Notes: generated by a model from the sequence alone, not told the origin. A stretch of 51,799 bases of DNA from Clostridiales bacterium (GCA_004556165.1 SFIR01000010.1:1-51799); one strand, 5' to 3'; positions 33,937 to 43,335 are shown, counted from the first letter of the stretch. Made by a program: numbers and translations.

Positions 33937-36402
33937 TGTATTCTGAGGCTGCACAACTTTATAGAGCTTTTCAGCATATGCGCCTGAGCCGGAGGAGTAG
34001 ACGCATTCAAGGTTACGCTCGAACCATGCGGTATCTATATTGTATGCTGAATACGAATTCTCGCGATGCCCTATATGTACATAGGTTATGCCGTATTCAT
34101 CTGCGGCGGCAAAGAAGGTCGATTCAGGCTCTTCATATAGCGATTTCAGCATACTCTCCCTGCCACGATAGTCAACCCCGTGGAAATACAGGAAGGTTCC
34201 GGAACCGACAAAGATATTGCGGCCGGTCAGCATGGCTATGGCGTTGTTGTGGTTGTTATAGGAAAGGATAACGGCATCGGGCTCGGTATTGGCCTTGATC
34301 CATTCGCAGAGCTTCACTTCTTCTGCGGTATTGACGGTATAGCCGCTTTCGACCATGCCAAAGCTCAGCTTACTGTCGGAGTCCTTACTGAAACCGATAT
34401 GGTCGGCGGAGATGTATTCGCGGTACAGCGTGAGCGTGCCGGATAGGAAGATGGCGATGAGCACCACGAAAGCAATGATTTTATTTGCGGTACGTTTGCC
34501 GATGGAGAGCTTCTTTTCTCCGTCTTCGGGTCGGTTCAGCTTTTTATAGAGCCCGATAAGATAGCTTGAAACGATGCCGCAGGTCATGGCAAACCAGATG
34601 AAAAGCAGCTTATTGTTGTCGTAACGGTTGGGCTGGAAGCACATTATCTCGCAGATCAGCCATATAAGCAATCCGCCGCCGTAGAAAAGACGGGTCTTTT
34701 TATCGGAGGTCAGGAATGCAGGCAGCATGAAGATGAAGATAAGGCCGAGGTTTTTGATGTAGAACCAAAGGTAGCTGTCGCTGTTGTTATCCCAGTTGAA
34801 GTTCCAGCGGAGGAAGCTGTCGTTAGAGGCTTGCTTGAGCGTAAAGCCGAATACCTGGGGCATGGAAAGCAGCACCGCTATGGCTCCGAAAATGATGAAG
34901 AAAAGGAGATTGCTTCCGCCTTCATCATTCATAAAATACCCCTTTATGCCTCCATAGGCCGGCTTGTTCCTGCCGTAATGCCCGAAAATGCAGTAGAACA
35001 GGAAGAACAGGAAAATAGCTGCGGAGACAGCAGTGCCGATAAGGGAGATCTCGCTTCCGTTTTCGACAAAAACCATAACGAGTCCGCTTATTATGAAAAG
35101 CACGCCGGCTATGATGGCGGTATCAACTGCAGCCTTGCCGCCCGGATTTTTTCTTTCCTTGAGCGCGCGGACGATAAGAATGACTACTGCAAGCACTGCG
35201 GCGAGCGCATATGCGAGGACGCCTGCCGCAGGATACCCCGTTTTACCTATGTACTTGCCGAGCACTGCGGTCACAAGCAGCAGAAGCGAAAGCATACATG
35301 CTTCGATACAGAGCCTGCCGCCGGCGTCCGAAGGAATGCGGAGAAGCTCGGATTTAACGGCGCTTACGAACAGCACGATTGATACGAGCGCAAGCGCAAG
35401 AAAGCTGTGCGTATGCACAAGGGGCAGACAGCCTGCCAAAATGCCGAGGGGGATGAAAAGCTTATTCTGCTTTTCAATTGCAGCGCGGTAGAGAAGCTGT
35501 AGGCAGGGGAACAAAAGCGCCCAGCCGAACAGCGTCGCGCGCTGGGGTACGAGCATATCAGCAATAGTATTGACCCAGCGAAGGCCCTCGTCGGGTAAAT
35601 TAGTCGGGGTCTTGTAGAAGCCGTTAAGCATTTCGCTCCATCTGTCGATGCCTGCATCGGCAAGGAGCTTTTTGTTATTGAAGATATAGGCAAAACCGAG
35701 ACCGCCGCCCACGAAGAACATATAGGTCGCAAGCACGGTAACGGCAGAATTCTTGAACCATTCGTCAAAGAAAAAGTATACGCCGAGCACAACTACGAGG
35801 TACGCATAGAGCGCAGGGAGTATGGCGGCAAAGCGCAGTGACGAACCGAGGGTATAGAAGGTCGAGCTCACGCTGTCGCAGAGGAAGGGATAGCCGAGCG
35901 CAGTGCCGGGAAGTATCGAATAATCGGGAGGAAAGGTCTGCTGGGTGCTTATGCTCGAAATGAACCCGAGATGCATGCAGAGGTCGCCGTAAGTACACTG
36001 ACCGACATGCAGCGAACCATCAGAAGCGGTGGTTATGGTATGATTGATAAGCAGTGCCCAGCCCACGATAAGAAGGGGGATGACCGTTAAAAGGAAGGGC
36101 CGAAGACTGAATTCCTCCTTCGTTACAGGTGCGGGGGGCAGGAGCTTCTTATTCCTCTCGTGCAGAAAGAAGAAGAACCCTCCAAGCCCTATTGCGGCCG
36201 CAAGCCCGAGAAGCTGGGATAGCAGATTGAATTTTGAAAGGATGAATGAGAATATTGTCGGCAGCCAAAGCAGCATGGCAAGCCCGAAAACAAGCCCGAA
36301 AAACACACGCTTAATGGGGTGTTCCTTGATAAAAACATAGCGAGCGATCGATATACCGCTGAGCGCGTATACGAGTAAGTACAGTACGGAGAGCACTTCC
36401 AT
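33928..36402 (-). CDS. Large polytopic membrane protein, GT-C-like
   Basis: The ATG at 36402 follows AAAGGAACGG and gives 824 residues. An open extension of 101 codons upstream lacks hydrophobic character and crosses the divergent promoter region. There are about 15 or more hydrophobic segments up to residue ~690. An extracytoplasmic C-terminal domain of ~120 residues follows, with EEVKLCEWIKANTEPDAVI and YGITYVHIGHRE. The long first loop holds ASDGSLHVGQCTYGDLCMHLGF, with acidic residues as in GT-C glycosyltransferases and YfhO-type proteins. I infer a lipid-linked-sugar glycosyltransferase or related protein. No catalytic motif can be proved. It is divergent from the GTPase-NYN gene. Confidence 0.8.
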   Translation of the reverse strand: MEVLSVLYLLVYALSGISIARYVFIKEHPIKRVFFGLVFGLAMLLWLPTIFSFILSKFNLLSQLLGLAAAIGLGGFFFFLHERNKKLLPPAPVTKEEFSLRPFLLTVIPLLIVGWALLINHTITTASDGSLHVGQCTYGDLCMHLGFISSISTQQTFPPDYSILPGTALGYPFLCDSVSSTFYTLGSSLRFAAILPALYAYLVVVLGVYFFFDEWFKNSAVTVLATYMFFVGGGLGFAYIFNNKKLLADAGIDRWSEMLNGFYKTPTNLPDEGLRWVNTIADMLVPQRATLFGWALLFPCLQLLYRAAIEKQNKLFIPLGILAGCLPLVHTHSFLALALVSIVLFVSAVKSELLRIPSDAGGRLCIEACMLSLLLLVTAVLGKYIGKTGYPAAGVLAYALAAVLAVVILIVRALKERKNPGGKAAVDTAIIAGVLFIISGLVMVFVENGSEISLIGTAVSAAIFLFFLFYCIFGHYGRNKPAYGGIKGYFMNDEGGSNLLFFIIFGAIAVLLSMPQVFGFTLKQASNDSFLRWNFNWDNNSDSYLWFYIKNLGLIFIFMLPAFLTSDKKTRLFYGGGLLIWLICEIMCFQPNRYDNNKLLFIWFAMTCGIVSSYLIGLYKKLNRPEDGEKKLSIGKRTANKIIAFVVLIAIFLSGTLTLYREYISADHIGFSKDSDSKLSFGMVESGYTVNTAEEVKLCEWIKANTEPDAVILSYNNHNNAIAMLTGRNIFVGSGTFLYFHGVDYRGRESMLKSLYEEPESTFFAAADEYGITYVHIGHRENSYSAYNIDTAWFERNLECVYSSGSGAYAEKLYKVVQPQNTDK

Positions 36403-36573
36403 CCGGGTATCCGTTCCTTTCCACAAATCATTTACTGAAAGCAGCTGAAGAAAAATTCCTCCAAAAGGTAAATTTATTATAGCTTTCGCAGCAGTAAATT
36501 GCAAAAAATATATTGATGAACTTGCTCTGCGGAAATGAAATCTTCGGGGCTTTATTATTGACGGCGAATCTGC

Positions 36574-36579
36574 TATACT
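36574..36579 (+). promoter_or_regulatory. -10 box before the GTPase-NYN gene
   Basis: TATACT with an extended TGC lies at 36574; the -35 region (TTTATT, 17 bases upstream) is weak. The predicted start of transcription is about 36586, only ~7 bases before the ATG at 36593. That spacing favours either a leaderless mRNA or the later TTG start at 36605. Confidence 0.55.
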
Positions 36580-36592
36580 GTTTTCATCAAAC

Positions 36593-39229
36593 ATGGAGAA
36601 GAAATTGGCTAAGCACAGATTGACAATCGGAGTTATCGCGCATGTTGATGCAGGAAAGACCACGCTTTGCGAGGGGCTTTTGTTTGAGTCCGGCGCGATA
36701 CGCAAAAGGGGGCGCGTTGACCACGGAGATGCCTATTTGGATACGTATTCTCTTGAAAAGCAGCGCGGCATCACTATATTCTCCAAACAGGCGAGATTTT
36801 CGACCGAAAAGATCGAGGTTAACCTTCTTGATTCTCCCGGACATGTGGATTTTTCGACCGAAACGGAGCGTATCTTCTCGGTGCTTGATTATGCCCTCCT
36901 CGTTATCAGTGGTTCCGAGGGCGTTCAGGCGCATACGGAAACGCTTTGGAAGCTGATAAAGACGTATAAGATACCGACCTTTATTTTCGTAAACAAGATG
37001 GACCTTCCCTCCGCGGATAAGGAGGGGATAATGGCTGCGCTCACATCAAGGCTTGATGAGAATTGCGTGGATTTTTCCGCTGCGGAGGGAAATGGCTTTT
37101 ATGAGAGCATTGCCCTTTCTGATGATGAACTGCTTGCGGAATTTCTTGAGAAAGGCATAATCACGAAGGATAGCATAGCAAAAGCGGTATTCCGCCGTAA
37201 GCTGTATCCATGCCTGTTCGGCTCGGCGCTGCATATGCAGGGCATTGATGAACTGATTGCTTGCCTTGAGGGTTACACCCTTGATATTGAGCGCCCCAAA
37301 GAGTTTGGCGCGAAGGTCTTCAAAATATCCCGTGACGCTCAGGGGAACAGGCTGACCCATCTCAAGCTGACCGGCGGAGCGCTCAGCTCCCGTGACGAGT
37401 TAGCCTATTCCGTCAAGGGAAATAGTTATAAAGAAAAGATAACCGCCATACGCCTGTATTCGGGCAGCAAATTTGAAAAGGTGAATTCCGCATCCGCCGG
37501 CGAAGTTGCCGCCGTCTGCGGTCTCACCGCAACCTTTCCCGGGCAGGGTTTTGGCTTTGAAAAGGATATGAATGCGCCTCTTCTCGAACCGGTGCTCGAT
37601 TACCGAATTGTGCTTCCCGAGGGCTGTGATGCACGTTCGGCACTCCCTCTCTTCCGCCGGCTTGAGGAGGAGGATCCCATGCTCCGCATCACATGGAATG
37701 AGCGCCACCGCGAGATACATGCTTCGCTCATGGGCGAAATACAGATAGAAGTCCTGAAAAGCATGGTTAAGGAGAGATTCGATCTCGATATCGGCGTGGA
37801 CAGCGGCAGAATAATGTACCGTGAAACCATTCTGTCCCCGGTTGAGGGCATAGGTCATTATGAACCGCTCAGGCATTATGCCGAGGTTCACCTCCTGATG
37901 GAACCCCTCCCGGCAGGAAGCGGACTCGTATTTATGAGCAGCGTCAGCCAGAACGATCTTGATATCAACTGGCAGAGGCTGATACTCACCCATCTTTACG
38001 AAAAAACGCATCTCGGCGTACTTACGGGCTCACCCATTGCGGATATGAGGATTACGCTTATTGCAGGTCTTGCGAGCAAGGCGCATACCGAGGGCGGCGA
38101 CTTCCGCCAAGCCACCTATCGTGCAGTCCGTCAGGGACTCATGAAAGCGGAAAGCGTACTTCTTGAGCCGTATTACAGCTTTGAAATGGAGCTTCCCGAG
38201 AATCAGCTCGGCAGGGCGATAAATGATATAAGGCTGATGGGTGGGCAGTTTGAAACCTCATCGGGCGGACCGGGGACGGCATTCATCTCCGGCAGCGCAC
38301 CCGTATCCGAGATGAGGGAATACCCTCAGGTTTTTGCGTCCTATACCAAGGGCAGGGGAAGAATATCCTGCCTCGTTTCGCATTATGCAAGGTGCAGAGA
38401 TGAGAAAAGGATAATCGAGGAGATAGGGTATGACCCTGAAGCCGATACCGAAAATACTCCCGATTCCATATTCTGTTCCCATGGCGCAGGCGTTTTTGTC
38501 CGCTGGGACAGAGTGGAGAGCTATATGCATATTGATACCGAGTTGGGAATTGATCCCAAGCGCAGACGCATTTCGAGCGAACCGCATATAGTCGAGCGCA
38601 ACCTGAATATAGATGAAAAAGAGCTTGAGAGCATTATGCTTCGGGAGTTCGGGCCGATAAAGCGTCCCGAATACGGAAAACCCGAACCGGCGCAGGAAAG
38701 AGGACTCCGGTCTGCGGCAAAGAAACCCGAGCTTTCCGACTTCCTCATAGTCGATGGCTATAATATCATCTTCGGCTGGGAGAGCCTCAGAAGCCTTGCG
38801 GACAGCGATATTGCGCTTGCGAGAAAACGTCTTATGGATATCCTTGCAAATTACTGTGGATATAAGCAGAATTCGGTCGTCCTCGTTTTCGACGGTTACA
38901 GAGTGAAGGGCAATGCAGGCGAACGCTTTAATTACCACGGGATACGCGTCGCATACACTAAAGAAAACGAGACGGCAGATACTTTTATTGAAAAGCTGAC
39001 TTCGGAGATAGGCAAAAACTATGCGGTGCGCGTTGCTTCATCCGACGGACTCGTCCAGCTTTCGTCCTTCCGCTCGGGCGTATTGCGTATGACCGCTTCG
39101 GAACTGGAGCATGAGGTGGAGAACGTCAATGAGAATATGCATGAACTCATTGAAACCATGAAGAAATCCAACGTCAAGGTCAAAATGGACATTCCGGGTG
39201 GAATAGCAGATGCTTTAGAGGATACTTGA
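36593..39229 (+). CDS. TetM/EF-G-like translational GTPase fused to NYN nuclease
   Basis: The 878-residue product has a GTPase domain of the EF-G/TetM type: G1 AHVDAGKTT near residue 18, G2 RGITI, G3 DSPGH with the catalytic His, and G4 NKMD. Domains II-V follow up to residue ~690. The last ~180 residues are a separate NYN/YacP (Rae1-like) domain with FLIVDGYNIIFGWE, VVLVFDGYRV, NETADTFIEK and RVASSDGLVQ, which holds the acidic residues of the nuclease fold. TetM removes tetracycline from the ribosomal A site; Rae1 is a ribosome-dependent mRNA endonuclease. A joint action on ribosomes is inferred. ATG 36593 lacks a ribosome site; TTG 36605, behind GGAGAAG, is a good alternative. Not proof of tetracycline resistance. 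Confidence 0.9.
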   Translation: MEKKLAKHRLTIGVIAHVDAGKTTLCEGLLFESGAIRKRGRVDHGDAYLDTYSLEKQRGITIFSKQARFSTEKIEVNLLDSPGHVDFSTETERIFSVLDYALLVISGSEGVQAHTETLWKLIKTYKIPTFIFVNKMDLPSADKEGIMAALTSRLDENCVDFSAAEGNGFYESIALSDDELLAEFLEKGIITKDSIAKAVFRRKLYPCLFGSALHMQGIDELIACLEGYTLDIERPKEFGAKVFKISRDAQGNRLTHLKLTGGALSSRDELAYSVKGNSYKEKITAIRLYSGSKFEKVNSASAGEVAAVCGLTATFPGQGFGFEKDMNAPLLEPVLDYRIVLPEGCDARSALPLFRRLEEEDPMLRITWNERHREIHASLMGEIQIEVLKSMVKERFDLDIGVDSGRIMYRETILSPVEGIGHYEPLRHYAEVHLLMEPLPAGSGLVFMSSVSQNDLDINWQRLILTHLYEKTHLGVLTGSPIADMRITLIAGLASKAHTEGGDFRQATYRAVRQGLMKAESVLLEPYYSFEMELPENQLGRAINDIRLMGGQFETSSGGPGTAFISGSAPVSEMREYPQVFASYTKGRGRISCLVSHYARCRDEKRIIEEIGYDPEADTENTPDSIFCSHGAGVFVRWDRVESYMHIDTELGIDPKRRRISSEPHIVERNLNIDEKELESIMLREFGPIKRPEYGKPEPAQERGLRSAAKKPELSDFLIVDGYNIIFGWESLRSLADSDIALARKRLMDILANYCGYKQNSVVLVFDGYRVKGNAGERFNYHGIRVAYTKENETADTFIEKLTSEIGKNYAVRVASSDGLVQLSSFRSGVLRMTASELEHEVENVNENMHELIETMKKSNVKVKMDIPGGIADALEDT

Positions 39230-39298
39230 CTTTTTAGAAAATGGGAAGTAAAATCCGTTTGAACTGTAACCGATATTGGTCGAAACGGAGCCGGATAC

Positions 39299-39544
39299 AT
39301 GGAACAGAAGATACGCTGTGATAGGAATATGGGCGATAACCTCAGAAGGCTGCGCATTGAGCATGGCTTTTCACAGGAGAAGCTTTGTGCCAAGCTGCAG
39401 CTCAGCGGCATAGATATAGGCAGAACCTGCTATGCGAAATACGAGATAGGCGAGCTGAATATAAGGGTCAGCGTACTTATAGAGCTGAAGAAGATCTATA
39501 ATTGCTCCTATGATGATTTCTTTATGGGGCTTGATGAGAAATAA
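39299..39544 (+). CDS. Small XRE-family regulator
   Basis: The 81-residue product is essentially one helix-turn-helix domain of the Cro/CI (XRE) type: NLRRLRIEHGFSQEKLCAKL, then TCYAKYEIGELNIRVSVLIELKKIY and the end YDDFFMGLDEK. It starts at ATG 39299 behind GGAGC and lies 69 bases after the GTPase-NYN gene, possibly in the same transcript. There is no effector or peptidase domain. It may control its own cluster. A terminator follows. Confidence 0.85.
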   Translation: MEQKIRCDRNMGDNLRRLRIEHGFSQEKLCAKLQLSGIDIGRTCYAKYEIGELNIRVSVLIELKKIYNCSYDDFFMGLDEK

Positions 39545-39564
39545 AACAGAATCAAATGCCTGCC

Positions 39565-39610
39565 GACAAAGCCCGTAAAATCGCGGGCTTTGTCTTATGT
39601 CTGTTTATCT
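39565..39610 (+). terminator. Terminator after the XRE gene
   Basis: GACAAAGCCCG pairs with CGGGCTTTGTC around a short loop; a T-rich stretch (TTATGTCTGTTTATCTATTTT) follows. Confidence 0.7.
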
Positions 39611-39665
39611 ATTTTGCTTTACTGAGAACAAATGACTAAATGTCAGTAGAATTTTGCAACAACAT

Positions 39666-39688
39666 GGGCGGCCGCTGCGCGGCCGCCC
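39666..39688 (-). terminator. Very stable hairpin after the TldE gene
   Basis: GGGCGGCCGC and GCGGCCGCCC form a perfect ten-base GC stem with a three-base loop, 20 bases after the end of the gene at 39708. On the minus strand it is followed by ATGTTGTTGC, a weak T-run. Confidence 0.6.
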
Positions 39689-39707
39689 TGCTGATTATTC
39701 ATTGGAA

Positions 39708-41039
39708 TTACTTACCGGAAATGATAAGCTTGCTTATAAGAAGGCTGGGAGAGCCGAAGCGTCCGTTTCCGGGGAGACCCATATGCAGATCGCTTCCGAC
39801 AGTCTCGATATTCTTCATAAGCTCAAGGAAATTGCCTGCGCAGGTTATCTGCTCGACCGAGCGGAGAATACTGCCATTCTGCACGAGAAGACCGCTTGCG
39901 ATAAGCGAGAAATCGCCGCTTACGGGGTTAAGACCGGCATGCAGACCGCCAAGCTCTGTGATGATAAGACCGTTGTCAAGAAGGCCGATCATCTGGTCAT
40001 AGGTCTTGATACCGGGAGCGATGTAGAAATTGGTGGCGGCAATGCCGATGGGAGCAGCCACTCCGGGACGGCCTGCGTTGGAAGTGGAAGCAACTCCGTC
40101 CTTGAGCGCGGTCTTGAGGTTATGAAGATAGCTCTTCAGCACACCGTTTTCAACAACGGTCGTCATTACGGAAGGTACGCCCTCATCATCGAATGCGCGG
40201 GGGTTATCCTTTTCAAACGGGTCATCAAAGATGGTGATATTCTCAGCTGCGATCTGTTCGCCGAGCTTGCCTGCAAGCAGGGAAAGACCCTTCTGAACGG
40301 AATCCGCGCTGAACATACCGGAGAATGCCTGGAGAAGATCCGCCGCCGCATCATATCTGATGAGAACGCGGTATTCTCCGGAATCCACGGTCCTTGCATT
40401 GAAGCGCATGAGAGCATTGTCAACGCTTTCCTTTATCATGGAACTGCAGTCGAGCAGATCCTTGCCGAAACGGAAAGCATAGGCTTCATTTTCGTCCTCA
40501 CCCTGACGGAGTATTGGCCCGATTACCGCGTAGGAGAATTTATCGCTGCTTTCTGCGTTAAGCCCGAGGGTGTTGCAGATATGGGTATGGGTAGTGCCTG
40601 TCGAAACCGAGCAATATCCCATACGGTTGACCCTTCCGTCGAAGGCGAGAGTATCGCGTTCAAGACGCATTGCAAGGCCGATCTTTTCGCTCTCGGAAAG
40701 CTCCATTATAGGATTCTCGGGAGGAGTGATCTCGGGGTATTCACATACGCCCTGCATGGGGTTGACGTCGGTGGTCTCAATAGCCTTTGCGTTATCGATC
40801 GCGCGATCAACGAGAAATTCGGGGTCTTCAAAGAGCTCGGTATAGGCATAACCGTTCTTGCCGTCGAAGAGAACGCGGAGGTTCAGGCCGTTTTCCCTTG
40901 CGACGCTGTAACGGTCAAGCTCCTCGGAGAGCACGTTTACGGAGAAGGAATCGCCGGATACGGAATAAATCTCGGCATTATCGCAGCCCTTTTCAAGAGC
41001 AAGCCTGAAACAGGCATCCTTAAACTGTTCAAAAGTCAT
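39708..41039 (-). CDS. pmbA: TldE/PmbA-family protease partner
   Basis: The 443-residue product belongs to the TldD/PmbA group. In known systems TldE (PmbA) forms a heterodimer with TldD, which cleaves peptides such as microcin B17 leader or CcdA; the active-site HExxxH lies in TldD and this partner lacks it. Seen: LRVLFDGKNGYAYTELFEDPE, FSGMFSADSVQKGLSLLAGK and the C-terminal SLLISKLIISGK. It shares one base with the upstream gene (TAATG), so the two are coupled. No RiPP precursor gene is visible nearby. Confidence 0.9.
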   Translation of the reverse strand: MTFEQFKDACFRLALEKGCDNAEIYSVSGDSFSVNVLSEELDRYSVARENGLNLRVLFDGKNGYAYTELFEDPEFLVDRAIDNAKAIETTDVNPMQGVCEYPEITPPENPIMELSESEKIGLAMRLERDTLAFDGRVNRMGYCSVSTGTTHTHICNTLGLNAESSDKFSYAVIGPILRQGEDENEAYAFRFGKDLLDCSSMIKESVDNALMRFNARTVDSGEYRVLIRYDAAADLLQAFSGMFSADSVQKGLSLLAGKLGEQIAAENITIFDDPFEKDNPRAFDDEGVPSVMTTVVENGVLKSYLHNLKTALKDGVASTSNAGRPGVAAPIGIAATNFYIAPGIKTYDQMIGLLDNGLIITELGGLHAGLNPVSGDFSLIASGLLVQNGSILRSVEQITCAGNFLELMKNIETVGSDLHMGLPGNGRFGSPSLLISKLIISGK

Positions 41040-42427
41040 TACAGAGCACCTCCCTTGCCGCCTACAACGATCTCACTGACACGGATACGGGGCTGACCGA
41101 CATTGGTGGGGATGCTGCCGGACTGTGAACCGCACATGCCCTGACCCATCCACATATTCCTGCCGATGCGGTCGATCTTCATGAGTACGTCGGCACCCTT
41201 GCCGATGAGAGTAGCACCTCTGACAGGGCAGAGGATTTTACCGTTCTTGACCCAATAGCCTTCAAGAACGGAGAAGTTAAATTCGCCGGTGAGCGGATTG
41301 ACGGAGCCGCCGCCCATATTCTTTGCAAAAAGCCCGTCGCCCATGGTCGCAATCATCTCTTCTTCATCGTCATTGCCGTTTACGAAGAAGGTGTTGGTCA
41401 TACGAGAGGTGGGTGCGTAGGTGTAATCCTGCCTTCTGCCGCTGCCGGTCACGGGGTGGTTCATTCTGCGCGCGCCGAGTATGTCAACGAGATAGGATTT
41501 GAGGATACCGTTTTCGATGAGCACATTGCGCTGTGCGGGGTTGCCCTCGTCATCGAAATGCATGCTTCCCCATTCGCCCTCCATTGTACCGTCATCAACT
41601 GCGGTGACGATGGGGCTTGCAATCTGCTGACCGAGCTTGTTGCAGAATACGGAATTTCCCTTGCTGACGCTTGTAGCTTCAAGGCCGTGCACACATGCTT
41701 CGTGGAGGATGACCCCTCCGAAACCGCCGTCGATAACAACGGGAACGGTGCCTGCGGGGCATTCGGGAGCGTGGAGCATCGTCACGGCGATCTTAGCAGC
41801 TTCACGACCGACATCTTCCATATTGATGCGTTCATATGCTTCAAAGCCCATGCCGAGTCCGGGAGATACGTTTCCGGTCTGTGCTTCGCCGTTTGCCATT
41901 GCAACGGTCTGAACAAATACACGGGTACGGGGACGGCGATCCTCCGCCCAAATGCCGTTGCTGTTGCAGACCATGATCTTGTGGTCACAATCCATATAGG
42001 AAGCTACGACCTGGGTGATCTCATCGGAGTATGCTTTTGCGGCTTTGGTTCCCTCGCGGAGAAGCGCAATGCGCTTCGCGTTGTTGACCTCGGTGAACGG
42101 GATTCGGGGAGCGGTTCTTCCATCGCGGATAACTTCGAGCTTCCTGCTTTCGAATTCTTTAACGCCGTCAAGAGCGGATGCTGCGGCCCTTGCAGTTGCA
42201 ATCAGAGCTTCTTCGCTCGTATCGGCGGTGTATGCATAAGCGCTGCGAGTACCCTTGAGCACTCGGACGCCTGCGCCCACCTTGCGCTGGTAACGCGCAT
42301 CCTCAACGGCGCCGTTAACCATATTTACGGAGTTCGTTTCGGTATCCTGCATGTACAGCTCCGAAAAATCTCCGCCCGTCCTCAATGCTTCTTCAAGAAC
42401 GGCCTCTGCTATCTTTTTGCTTATCAA
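41039..42427 (-). CDS. tldD: TldD-family zinc metalloprotease
   Basis: The 462-residue product has the HEACVH (HExxxH) zinc site near residue 255, in GGVILHEACVHGLEA. Also seen are GVRVLKGTRSAYAYTADTSEE near residue 60 (in parts VLKGTRSAYAY) and GSGRRQDYTYAPTSRMTNTF (21 residues; core GSGRRQDY). The start is TTG 42427 behind GGAGGTG, and a promoter with 17-base spacing lies 30-60 bases upstream; a longer frame to 42619 lacks both. With the next gene it forms the TldD/TldE protease. Its natural substrate cannot be told from the context. Confidence 0.93.
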   Translation of the reverse strand: MISKKIAEAVLEEALRTGGDFSELYMQDTETNSVNMVNGAVEDARYQRKVGAGVRVLKGTRSAYAYTADTSEEALIATARAAASALDGVKEFESRKLEVIRDGRTAPRIPFTEVNNAKRIALLREGTKAAKAYSDEITQVVASYMDCDHKIMVCNSNGIWAEDRRPRTRVFVQTVAMANGEAQTGNVSPGLGMGFEAYERINMEDVGREAAKIAVTMLHAPECPAGTVPVVIDGGFGGVILHEACVHGLEATSVSKGNSVFCNKLGQQIASPIVTAVDDGTMEGEWGSMHFDDEGNPAQRNVLIENGILKSYLVDILGARRMNHPVTGSGRRQDYTYAPTSRMTNTFFVNGNDDEEEMIATMGDGLFAKNMGGGSVNPLTGEFNFSVLEGYWVKNGKILCPVRGATLIGKGADVLMKIDRIGRNMWMGQGMCGSQSGSIPTNVGQPRIRVSEIVVGGKGGAL

Positions 42428-42457
42428 ATTTACACCTCCAAAGCTTATTGCATTATA

Positions 42458-42486
42458 AGTATAACACATTTTTTTCCGGCGGTAAA
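42458..42486 (-). promoter_or_regulatory. Promoter of the tldD-pmbA operon
   Basis: On the minus strand TTTACC and TATACT are 17 bases apart with an extended TGT at the -10. It lies within the upstream open frame and so supports the TTG start at 42427. Confidence 0.75.
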
Positions 42487-42615
42487 GATTCATATTCCCA
42501 TTTTTGCCGCAGATATTCCGTTTGTAAAGAAAGATATGCTGAAATATTAAAAGTATACTGATAATATTCCAATTTGTTTTAAGGCAATAAGGCAATGAAT
42601 CGGGAAGCGTGAATA

Positions 42616-43335
42616 TCAAAATTCCTGCAAGGGCTCTTCAACCTTCAGCATACGGTAGCCAACGCCGATATGGGTTTGAATATATTGCGGCGAATTCGGA
42701 TTTGCCTCTAATTTTTTGCGAAGCGTTGCCATGAAAACGCGGAGCGAGGCAATGTCGCTTTCCAAGCTGTTTCCCCATATTTTCTGTGTAATATAGGTAT
42801 GAGTCAGAACCTTGCCGATATTATGAGCAAGCAGGCATAGCAGCTTGTACTCAATCGGAGTCAGATGAAGCGCCTCGCCGTTCATATACGCGCAGCCGGC
42901 GGCATAGTCGATGCGAAGCATACCGTTCGTGAAAACGGACTCATCGGTTTTGTTCTCATTTTGCATGATAGCGATCCGCCTTTGCGTTACACGAAGCCTT
43001 GCCAGCAATTCCTCCACGGAAAAAGGCTTTGTCAGATAGTCATCGGCTCCGGCGTCCAGTGCATCAATTTTATCGGTGTCTTCACTGCGTGCGCTGATAA
43101 CGATGATAGGAACATTGGACCATGTTCTTATCCTTTTTATCACATCGACTCCGTCCATATCCGGAAGCCCCAGATCCAAAAGAATGATATCAGGCCTGTG
43201 TGATGATGTCTGCATGATGGCGGAAGTGCCGTTTGCTGCGGTTATATAACGATATTCATGCATTTGCAAGGTTGTCGTAATCAGGCTTTTGACGGAAGGA
43301 TCATCTTCCACAACTAAAATCAAGTATTTATTCAT
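42616..43335 (-). CDS. kdpE: KdpE-type response regulator
   Basis: The 239-residue product is an OmpR-family regulator. Receiver domain: VVEDDPSVKSL near residue 9, IILLDLGLPDMDGVDV near residue 53 with the phospho-acceptor Asp, and LTKPFSVEELLARL with the conserved Lys. Winged-helix DNA-binding domain: LTPIEYKLLCLLAHNIGKVLTH, then IWGNSLESDIASLRVFMATLRKK near residue 205. It matches KdpE, which is activated by KdpD. It overlaps kdpD by eight bases. Unlike the classic locus, no kdpFABC pump genes are nearby. Confidence 0.95.
   Translation of the reverse strand: MNKYLILVVEDDPSVKSLITTTLQMHEYRYITAANGTSAIMQTSSHRPDIILLDLGLPDMDGVDVIKRIRTWSNVPIIVISARSEDTDKIDALDAGADDYLTKPFSVEELLARLRVTQRRIAIMQNENKTDESVFTNGMLRIDYAAGCAYMNGEALHLTPIEYKLLCLLAHNIGKVLTHTYITQKIWGNSLESDIASLRVFMATLRKKLEANPNSPQYIQTHIGVGYRMLKVEEPLQEF

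Noticed and set aside
36403..36705. N-terminal extension of the large membrane protein
   Set aside because: No ribosome site and no membrane character; it covers the start of the divergent GTPase-NYN gene, while ATG 36402 has AAAGGA upstream and begins with a membrane helix.
36593..39229. Calling the GTPase-NYN protein a tetracycline resistance gene
   Set aside because: It has TetM-like domains, but the C-terminal nuclease fusion and the lack of mobile-element signs do not support acquired resistance; the resistance phenotype cannot be told from sequence.
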